6,793 nucleotides of DNA from contig JBEKPV010000176.1 of the NCBI GenBank assembly GCA_049520395.1, forward strand, positions 1 through 6,793, read 5' to 3'. The notes beneath the pieces were generated by a model. It was not told where the DNA came from. It made no database searches and was given only the letters and a program-made list of their open reading frames with translations. This document shows, piece by piece, positions 1 to 4,774 of the stretch (position 1 is its first letter; each line of letters starts with the position of its first letter). This DNA comes from UBA1161 sp049520395. GTDB lineage: Bacteria > Planctomycetota > Phycisphaerae > Tepidisphaerales > Tepidisphaeraceae. The translations under genes were made by a program, and so were the position numbers.

Positions 1-85
1 CGACAACCGAAATAACGTTGTGTTTCGTAATATCGATATGTTCGATGGTTTTGTTGAGCAGTTCCTGTTTCGATTCGCCGGCCAT
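1..85 (-). CDS. Deoxyhypusine synthase-like protein, N-terminal fragment (5' end of gene, cut by window edge)
   Basis: The gene reads leftward from an ATG at 85, and only 28 codons are present before the window edge. The peptide begins MAGESKQELLNKTIEHIDIT and continues KHNVISVV. The EHIDIT-type segment soon after the start resembles, from memory, the N-terminus of bacterial deoxyhypusine synthase-like proteins, where a (V/I)xHIDI stretch precedes the NAD-binding fold. Archaeal and eukaryotic members transfer an aminobutyl group from spermidine to a lysine of the initiation factor eIF5A. Bacteria lack that substrate, and their homologues are thought to act on small polyamines (for example homospermidine synthesis) or are uncharacterised. 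No catalytic residue lies in this fragment, so the family call rests on the short N-terminal similarity only. The start is secure: an AGGAGG ribosome site sits 5 nt upstream. Behind it are a structured leader with a terminator-like hairpin and a sigma70-like promoter, so expression is probably controlled by attenuation or riboregulation (inferred). Confidence 0.6.
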   Translation of the reverse strand, partial: MAGESKQELLNKTIEHIDITKHNVISVV

Positions 86-90
86 GATGG

Positions 91-96
91 CCTCCT
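91..96 (-). promoter_or_regulatory. Ribosome binding site of the minus-strand gene at 1-85
   Basis: Read on the minus strand this is AGGAGG, a perfect anti-Shine-Dalgarno match, with a 5-nt spacer (CCATC) before the ATG at 85. It fixes the start. It lies downstream of the terminator-like hairpin, so it reaches the ribosome only on read-through transcripts. Confidence 0.8.
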
Positions 97-116
97 CTTT
101 TCAAAAACAATGCACC

Positions 117-193
117 AAATAAAAAAGCCACCTCGGCCAGCTACGGTCTGTTCGCGAAATCGAACAACCGCCATTGCGGGCCGGGGTGGCTTT
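117..193 (-). terminator. Structured leader hairpin ending in a U-tract: intrinsic terminator / probable attenuator
   Basis: On the minus strand, arm 193-179 (AAAGCCACCCCGGCC) pairs with arm 138-124 (GGCCGAGGTGGCTTT). That gives nine pairs, one C/A mismatch, then five pairs. An inner stem, 170-161 with 154-144, adds ten pairs with one bulged base and closes a six-base loop. Between the two stems lies an asymmetric internal loop (178-171 opposite 143-139). The outer stem runs straight into TTTTTTATTT (126-117), the signature of an intrinsic terminator. No gene ends upstream on this strand. The element sits between a good promoter and the ribosome site of the deoxyhypusine synthase-like gene, so the natural reading is a 5' attenuator or riboswitch expression platform, or else a small RNA of about 80 nt. 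The internal-loop architecture matches no riboswitch class that I recognise. On the plus strand the C/A mismatch becomes a U·G pair, but only three U follow the stem there. Confidence 0.75.
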
Positions 194-204
194 AACTGAA
201 GACT

Positions 205-234
205 ATTGTGCGTCAGCCAAGCTCAAAATGTCAA
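205..234 (-). promoter_or_regulatory. Sigma70-type promoter for the minus-strand deoxyhypusine synthase-like gene
   Basis: On the minus strand a perfect TTGACA (-35, positions 234-229) is followed after 18 nt by CACAAT (-10, positions 210-205), which matches four of the six consensus bases. Transcription would start near 197-199. The first hairpin arm would then begin only a few nucleotides into the RNA, and the leader before the ATG would be about 112 nt. The spacing and the tight fit to the downstream hairpin support the call. No start site has been mapped. Confidence 0.6.
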
Positions 235-347
235 GCGAAACTTTCTCCCTTCGCCAAAATTTCACAATCGCTGCTCGCGCTCAAGCGCTTGGCGCGGCCG
301 ATCGCGCCGTTTGAACCCGCCGCCCTCGCGCACTACCATCGCGCGAT
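235..347. other. Rest of the divergent intergenic region; small inverted repeats before the glycosylase gene
   Basis: This stretch separates the minus-strand promoter from the glycosylase start. It contains two perfect 6-bp inverted repeats: GGCGCG/CGCGCC (291-296 and 303-308) and TCGCGC/GCGCGA (326-331 and 341-346). The second ends one base before the ATG at 348. I see no convincing plus-strand -35/-10 pair and no Shine-Dalgarno site before 348. A stop codon at 312-314 in the glycosylase frame bounds how far that gene could extend upstream. Confidence 0.5.
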
Positions 348-1124
348 ATGGAGGAGGCGAATCCCATCTCCGCCCGCCGCGGACTTTGGCTGCGGAGTGA
401 ACGCGCTTTGGGTCTCGAGTCCGTCGCCGCGATCGCGCCAGTCCAATCGCCATCTCCAACCGCCACCACCGCTCTTTTCGAAGCCCCCATTGCGGATTCA
501 TCGGCTCTCGCCACGGAATTTTCCTCGCCCATTTTCCCGCGCGAGCAAAAACTATCTCTTCTCTCCGCGATGGACCAGGGCGAAGTAAAACCGTGCCAAC
601 GCTGCCGGTTGTGTGAGTCGCGCAAGCACACCGTATTTGGAGAGGGTGACCCCGACGCCAGGATTTTCTTCATCGGCGAAGGCCCCGGCGAAAACGAGGA
701 TTTGCAGGGCCGACCGTTCGTCGGCCGCGCGGGCGATCTGCTGAACAAGATGATCGCCGCCATGGGTCTGGGCCGCGAGCAGGTCTTCATCGCCAATATT
801 GTCAAATGCCGCCCGCCCGCAAACCGCGTCCCCGCGCCCGACGAAGTCGCCGCCTGCACCCCGTACCTCCTGCGCCAGTTGGAAATCATTCGCCCCCAAG
901 TCATCGTAACGCTCGGATTACCCGCGTCGAAATATATGCTCGACAGCAAACTATCGATGGGAAAGCTCCGCGGCCAATGGCACCAGTGGCGCGGAATCAA
1001 ACTCATGCCCACGTTTCACCCGGCCTATCTCCTTCGATCTTACACCGAGGAAAACCGCGCCATGGTCTGGAGCGATCTGCAAAAGGTCATGGCCGAAGTC
1101 GGGCTTACCGCGCCTTCCCGATAA
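348..1124 (+). CDS. Family 4 (iron-sulfur) uracil-DNA glycosylase
   Basis: The 258-residue product is a DNA base-excision repair enzyme that removes uracil, mostly from cytosine deamination, leaving an abasic site. The catalytic core spans residues 69-253. Motif GEGPGENED (110-118) is the family 4 active-site motif, GRPFVGRAGDLLNKM (121-135) follows it, and FHPAYLLR (223-230) carries the conserved histidine of motif 2. Four cysteines at 83, 86, 154 and 170, in CxxC and KC-x15-C arrangement, match the 4Fe-4S ligands of thermophilic family 4 enzymes. C89 is an extra cysteine next to the first pair. Typical members are about 190-220 residues with the CxxC near residue 12. Here about 70 Pro/Ala/Ser-rich residues precede the core. 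ATG 348 has no Shine-Dalgarno site. TTG 408 (residue 21) has GGAG about 10 nt upstream. ATG 570 (residue 75) would cut into the first conserved helix. The function is firm and the start is not. Confidence 0.92.
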   Translation: MEEANPISARRGLWLRSERALGLESVAAIAPVQSPSPTATTALFEAPIADSSALATEFSSPIFPREQKLSLLSAMDQGEVKPCQRCRLCESRKHTVFGEGDPDARIFFIGEGPGENEDLQGRPFVGRAGDLLNKMIAAMGLGREQVFIANIVKCRPPANRVPAPDEVAACTPYLLRQLEIIRPQVIVTLGLPASKYMLDSKLSMGKLRGQWHQWRGIKLMPTFHPAYLLRSYTEENRAMVWSDLQKVMAEVGLTAPSR

Positions 1125-1237
1125 GACAAAATCATGTCGCGAACGCCAAAAAAAAATTCGCAAGATTTTTCGCGCCTGCGAAACTGCGCAACGCGTTGTG
1201 AAATAACGCCTGCCGAAAGCGCGCTTCCAATTCCAGC

Positions 1238-1257
1238 GCGAAATACAAAGATTTCGC
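1238..1257. repeat. Perfect 7-bp inverted repeat in the dnaA upstream region
   Basis: GCGAAAT (1238-1244) and ATTTCGC (1251-1257) are perfect inverted repeats separated by six bases (ACAAAG). Such a dyad is typical of a dimeric regulator site or a small RNA hairpin. A second AT-rich dyad, CATTAT/ATAATG at 1263-1268 and 1281-1286, follows within six bases. No T-tract follows either, so neither is a terminator. Confidence 0.5.
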
Positions 1258-1313
1258 TCTTGCATTATGAGCGTCGCGCAATAATGTGTCCCCCAATGGT
1301 TGTTGATGCCGCG

Positions 1314-1336
1314 GTCGCGTGTGGCGACTTTTTTTT
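1314..1336 (+). terminator. Short hairpin with T8 tract, possible terminator between the glycosylase gene and dnaA
   Basis: GTCGC (1314-1318), loop GTGTG, then GCGAC (1324-1328) form a perfect five-pair GC-rich stem followed immediately by eight T (1329-1336). The stem is short for an intrinsic terminator, but the T-tract is good. It would end transcripts from the glycosylase gene about 200 nt past its stop, or act on a dnaA leader if the dnaA promoter lies further upstream. Confidence 0.45.
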
Positions 1337-1461
1337 CTGTAACTCGGCGGCGTGTTAGTTATTCGTTTTCAGGAATTTTCACTGGGTATGTCTCTGGCAA
1401 AGCGGACCACCCGGATTTGTGGCAAACATTTAGAAAGCTGAGCTTCGCCAAAGAAATCGCC

Positions 1462-2817
1462 ATGTCCACGACCCACTCGCCCACGCCGCGCGAGACGACC
1501 CTTCGTCGCGCGCAGGAGCCCATTTTCGACCCCGCCCTCTGGCAGCAAATCCTCCAGCGCGTGCGCACCGCCCACCCCAGTCTCCACAGAGTCTGGTTCG
1601 ATCAGCTCGCTCCCCGGCAATTAACCAACGGCGTCATCCAGGTCACCGTCGCCACCCCCGCGCAGCTCAATTTCTGCCAGGGCCAATGCCAAAAACCCTT
1701 TACCGTCGCCGCGCAGGAATCCACCGGGCGCCTCCTCTCCGTCACGTTCCACTGCGCCAACCTCGGCGGCGGGGGCGTCTTCAACGACGGCGACCAGCCC
1801 CTCCCCCTCAACCCCGATTACACCTTCGACCAGTTCGTCACCGGCCCCTGCAACCGGCTACCCCACGCCGCCTCCATCGCCGTCGCCGAACGCCTCGGTA
1901 AAACCTACAACCCCCTCTTCATTCACGGCGGCGTTGGCCTGGGCAAAACCCATCTATTGCAGGCTGTCTGCCAGCAGGTCCTCGAACACAAAGCCGACGC
2001 CCGAATTCTCTATCTCTCCTGCGACAGCTTCATCAATCAATTTATCCGCGCCGTCGAGACCGGCGACATGATGCAGTTCCGCAACCGTTATCGCCATGTC
2101 GACATGCTCGTCATCGACGACATCCACTTCCTGGCCGGAAAAGACCGCACCCAGGAAGAATTCTTCCACACCTTCAACACGCTTTATCAAACGCAAAAAC
2201 AAATCATCCTCAGCGCCGATTGCCCCCCCAGCGAGATTCCCGAATTGGAAGAGCGCCTCGTAAGCCGCTTCAACTGGGGCCTGGTCGCCCGCATCGAGAA
2301 ACCCTGCTACGAAACCCGCGTCGCCATCCTCCAAAAGAAGGCCAGAATGCGCGGCCTCGCCCTCCCCGAGGACGTCCTCTGCTATGTCGCCGCCAAAGTC
2401 GAGCACAACACCCGCGAACTCGAAGGCGCCATCACCAAGATCCAGGGCATGGGCATGTTGCAATCCGGCAAGATCGATCTCGAACTCGCCAAAACCGCCC
2501 TCGGCGAAAGTACCGCCGCCGAGCAACGCCGAATCACCATCCAGCAAATCCTCGACACCGTCACCAAATATTACAACGTCAAAATGAGCGACCTGCAGAG
2601 CAAAAAACGCCACAAGAGCATTGCCTTCCCCCGTCAGGTCTGCATGTACCTCGCCCGCCGCCACACCCGATACAGTCTCGAAGAAATCGGCGGCTACTTC
2701 GGCGGTCGCGATCACACCACCGTCCTCCACGCCGTCCGAACCGTCAAACAGGATTGCACCGACGAACGCCAGATCGCCGAACAACTCACCGCCATCGAAG
2801 GCCAGTTGATCGCCTGA
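1462..2817 (+). CDS. dnaA: Chromosomal replication initiator protein DnaA
   Basis: The 451-residue product is the AAA+ ATPase that binds DnaA boxes, opens the origin and helps load the helicase. Domain I (about 22-98) carries ALWQQILQRV and VWFDQL. Domain II is a very short Gly-rich linker (about 99-116). Domain III has Walker A GGVGLGKT (156-163), Walker B MLVIDD (215-220), the box VII arginine in RLVSRF (R269) and the sensor 2 arginine in NTRELEG (R318). Domain IV (about 355-451) ends in the DNA-binding signature YSLEEIGGYFGGRDHTTV (404-421). All key residues are intact and the length is normal. The frame stays open upstream to a TTG at 1300, but that would add 54 atypical residues across the T-tract, so ATG 1462 is preferred even though it lacks a clear Shine-Dalgarno site. 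dnaN does not follow. An ABC transporter does, 92 nt downstream on the same strand, so this is not the canonical dnaA-dnaN cluster. Confidence 0.96.
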   Translation: MSTTHSPTPRETTLRRAQEPIFDPALWQQILQRVRTAHPSLHRVWFDQLAPRQLTNGVIQVTVATPAQLNFCQGQCQKPFTVAAQESTGRLLSVTFHCANLGGGGVFNDGDQPLPLNPDYTFDQFVTGPCNRLPHAASIAVAERLGKTYNPLFIHGGVGLGKTHLLQAVCQQVLEHKADARILYLSCDSFINQFIRAVETGDMMQFRNRYRHVDMLVIDDIHFLAGKDRTQEEFFHTFNTLYQTQKQIILSADCPPSEIPELEERLVSRFNWGLVARIEKPCYETRVAILQKKARMRGLALPEDVLCYVAAKVEHNTRELEGAITKIQGMGMLQSGKIDLELAKTALGESTAAEQRRITIQQILDTVTKYYNVKMSDLQSKKRHKSIAFPRQVCMYLARRHTRYSLEEIGGYFGGRDHTTVLHAVRTVKQDCTDERQIAEQLTAIEGQLIA

Positions 2818-2849
2818 GTTCTCCCCGCCAAAAATTAAGAAGTTTTCCC

Positions 2850-2897
2850 ATGTCCAGTCCGCCCGCCGCTCTCGTCAACTCGCCGGCTCTCGTCTAA
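2850..2897 (+). CDS. Possible 15-codon leader reading frame between dnaA and the permease gene
   Basis: An ATG at 2850 opens a frame encoding MSSPPAALVNSPALV and ends in TAA at 2895-2897, 12 nt before the permease ATG. An AAGAAG stretch upstream is a poor Shine-Dalgarno candidate. The frame is the same as that of the permease, with one TAA and four codons between them. It could be a leader peptide, a relict of a longer permease N-terminus cut off by the stop, or chance. The DNA contains GCTCTCGTC twice, 21 nt apart. Nothing here shows that it is translated. Confidence 0.2.
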   Translation: MSSPPAALVNSPALV

Positions 2898-2909
2898 AAT
2901 CCAAACCAC

Positions 2910-4724
2910 ATGGCGATGATCCTCACCTACACGTCCAAGGTCCGCCAGGCCTTGAAGACCCCGGCGAGCGTTGGCGTGGATCTGATCCTCCTCGCCGGCA
3001 TCGGCGGAATTCTCGCGGCACTCACCTCCATGGCCCGCTACATGTCTGCCCCACGCGAGCAGGCCGTCGTCATCAACCTCGCCTTCAGCGCCTTACCCAT
3101 TTATGCCTCCTACAGCCTCGCCCGCGCCTTCGCCGCCTATACCCTCTCCCTGGTTTTTACCCTCGTCTTCGGCCACATCGCCTCCCACAACCGAAGAGCC
3201 GAAAAAATCATGCTTCCCGTCCTCGACGTCCTCCAGTCCCTCCCGGTCCTGGCTCTCATGCCCGTCGTCGTCATCACCATGGTCCGGATCTTCCCCACAC
3301 GCTGGTTCGGTTTGGAAATCGCTTGCGTCGTTACCATCTTCACCGCCCAGGCCTGGAACATGGCCTTCAGCTATCACGGCAGCGTCCGCGGCATCCCCCA
3401 CGCCCTCCGCGAAGCCGCCGCCATCCAGCGACTCACCAACTGGCAAATCTTCAAATATCTCGAACTCCCCGCCTCCATGATCGGGCTCGTCTGGAACTCC
3501 ATGATGTCCTTCGCCGGCGGCTGGTTCATCATCACCGTTAACGAAGCCCTTCAACTCGGCAACAACAATTACGAACTCCCCGGCATCGGCTCCTACATGA
3601 GCGAAGCCCTCAAGCAATGGAATTTCCCCGCCATGTTCGCCGGCGTCTTCGCCATGGTCGTCATGATCGTCGCCCTCGATCAATTCTTCTGGCGACCCAT
3701 CGTCGTCTGGAGCCAGCGCTTCAAATTAGAAGACACCGCCGCCGCCGACGCCCCCCAGTCCTGGGTCCTGGAAATGTTCAAACATTCTTTCGCCCTGGAA
3801 TGGATCCGCAAGGCAATTCAAGCCTGGCGCCACGGCAAAGCCCAAAGCGCCCCCCCGCCCCCTCCGCCTCCCCCGCCCGTCCCCGAGATCGCCCCTCCGC
3901 CCCCCACTGCCCCCGGATTTCTCCATCGCATCCGCCTCTTTTTCAACTGGCTCATTCTCACCATCGTGTTCGCATCCTCCGGCTGGGGGGCTCTCCTCCT
4001 CATCCATCTCCTTCTCAAACTCCCCATCCACGATACCCCCGACACCAACGGCTGGCTCGCCGTCCTCTGGGCTCTCTTCCTCTCCTTCACGCGCGTCATG
4101 GGCGCGCTCTTCGTCGGCGCCGCCTGGACCATCCCCTTCGGCGTCATGATCGGTCTCTCCCCACGCTGGTCCAATCGCCTCCAGCCGATCATTCAAATCG
4201 TCGCCAGTTTCCCCTCCCCCATGATCTTTCCACTCGTAACCCTCCTCTTTCTAGCCTTCAGGATCCCCTTCGGCCTGGTTTCCGTGGTCCTTATCTGCCT
4301 CGGCACCCAGTGGTACACCCTCTTCAACGTAATCGCCGGCGCCATGGCGATTCCCAGCGAACTGCGCGAGGCCTCCTCCGTCTACCGCATGAGCCACTGG
4401 CAACGCTGGACCCGCCTCTATCTCCCCGCGATCTTCCCCTATCTGCTCGTCGGATTAATCACCGCTGCCGGCGGGGCCTGGAACGCCACCATCGTCGCCG
4501 AACTCACCTACGTACCCCATCGCGATAACACCACCACCACCTATTCCACCTTCGGCCTCGGCTATCTAATCACCCAGGCCAGCGGCGCCGGAACCGCCTC
4601 CGCCAATTTCCCGCTCCTCGCCGCCTCCGCGGTCACTCTCGCCACCTTCGTCGTCCTCTTCAATCGCAGCGTCTGGAAACGCATCTACAATCTGGCCGAG
4701 GAACGTTTCAGCCTTAACACTTAA
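2910..4724 (+). CDS. ABC transporter permease with two fused membrane domains (anion / nitrate-sulfonate type)
   Basis: The 604-residue integral membrane protein forms the translocation path of an ABC importer, with both membrane halves in one chain. It fits the duplicated-permease anion-transport group (COG4986-like, related to nitrate, sulfonate and bicarbonate permeases). Half one spans about 20-265 and half two about 340-590. Each has about six hydrophobic segments and one cytoplasmic EAA loop that contacts the ATPase: REAAAIQRLTNWQIFKYLEL (167-186) and REASSVYRMSHWQRWTRLYL (486-505). The halves are joined by a cytosolic linker (about 266-338) with nine consecutive prolines (315-323) and a further PPPP. 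The ATPase gene follows after 50 nt, so the two are very likely cotranscribed. No substrate-binding protein is present in the window, and the substrate cannot be read from sequence. The start at ATG 2910 (or M3 at 2916) lacks a Shine-Dalgarno site. The C-rich linker DNA is G-quadruplex-prone on the other strand. Confidence 0.9.
   Translation: MAMILTYTSKVRQALKTPASVGVDLILLAGIGGILAALTSMARYMSAPREQAVVINLAFSALPIYASYSLARAFAAYTLSLVFTLVFGHIASHNRRAEKIMLPVLDVLQSLPVLALMPVVVITMVRIFPTRWFGLEIACVVTIFTAQAWNMAFSYHGSVRGIPHALREAAAIQRLTNWQIFKYLELPASMIGLVWNSMMSFAGGWFIITVNEALQLGNNNYELPGIGSYMSEALKQWNFPAMFAGVFAMVVMIVALDQFFWRPIVVWSQRFKLEDTAAADAPQSWVLEMFKHSFALEWIRKAIQAWRHGKAQSAPPPPPPPPPVPEIAPPPPTAPGFLHRIRLFFNWLILTIVFASSGWGALLLIHLLLKLPIHDTPDTNGWLAVLWALFLSFTRVMGALFVGAAWTIPFGVMIGLSPRWSNRLQPIIQIVASFPSPMIFPLVTLLFLAFRIPFGLVSVVLICLGTQWYTLFNVIAGAMAIPSELREASSVYRMSHWQRWTRLYLPAIFPYLLVGLITAAGGAWNATIVAELTYVPHRDNTTTTYSTFGLGYLITQASGAGTASANFPLLAASAVTLATFVVLFNRSVWKRIYNLAEERFSLNT
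3850..3914 (-). repeat. G-run cluster (G-quadruplex-prone) opposite the permease linker
   Basis: The minus strand here carries at least eight runs of three to seven G. From right to left they lie at 3914-3910, 3905-3900, 3895-3892, 3884-3881, 3878-3876, 3874-3870, 3862-3858 and 3856-3850. Most gaps are seven bases or fewer. This fits the usual G3+N1-7 pattern for intramolecular quadruplexes and could support more than one. On the coding strand it encodes the polyproline linker, which may be its only cause. The G-rich strand is the template for permease transcription. Confidence 0.65.
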
Positions 4725-4774
4725 GCCCCTTGCCAGTCTATGATGTTGCAGCGTCCCTTGCAGGACCACCGATT

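Larger units (their letters stand above)
1125..1461. other. Gene-free spacer upstream of dnaA with palindromes; no clear oriC
   Basis: About 337 nt without a supportable gene, visibly richer in A and T than its flanks. It holds a run of nine A (1148-1156), recurring TTCGC/GCGAA motifs, and several small inverted repeats: TTTCGC/GCGAAA (1168-1183), GCGAAAT/ATTTCGC (1238-1257) and CATTAT/ATAATG (1263-1286). A terminator-like hairpin lies at 1314-1336. I searched by eye for DnaA boxes (TTWTNCACA, either strand) and found only one-mismatch candidates, such as TTTGCCACA read on the minus strand around 1418-1426. The spacer could hold the dnaA promoter and autoregulatory sites, but I cannot point to a good -35/-10 pair. 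The evidence for a replication origin here is weak. Confidence 0.5.

Noticed and set aside
85..174. Possible upstream leader peptide starting at ATG 174 on the minus strand inside the hairpin
   Set aside because: It has no ribosome site, and the frame runs past the gene start out of phase without a stop, so it does not look like an attenuation leader peptide.
281..1012. 243-residue minus-strand frame opposite the glycosylase gene
   Set aside because: It has no recognisable motif and is Arg/Ser-rich. The plus strand carries a clear family 4 glycosylase with intact motifs over the same DNA.
1168..1183. TTTCGC/GCGAAA hairpin as the glycosylase gene terminator
   Set aside because: The plus strand has no T-run after the stem, and six weak pairs alone are not enough.
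1134..1358. 74-residue plus-strand frame across the dnaA upstream spacer
   Set aside because: It has no ribosome site, runs through the T8 tract and palindromes, and has no protein-like pattern. The spacer is better read as regulatory.
1300..1461. Upstream TTG start extending DnaA by 54 residues
   Set aside because: The added residues cross the terminator-like hairpin and resemble no DnaA N-terminus. ATG 1462 gives a normal 451-residue protein.
1954..2784. 276-residue minus-strand frame opposite dnaA
   Set aside because: Its composition (Asp, Glu, Gly, Val, Phe, Ala) is what C-ending codons of dnaA give when read in reverse. dnaA itself is unmistakable.
3093..4196. Long acidic minus-strand frames opposite the permease
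   Set aside because: They are shadows of hydrophobic C-rich codons on the plus strand, with no ribosome sites or domains.
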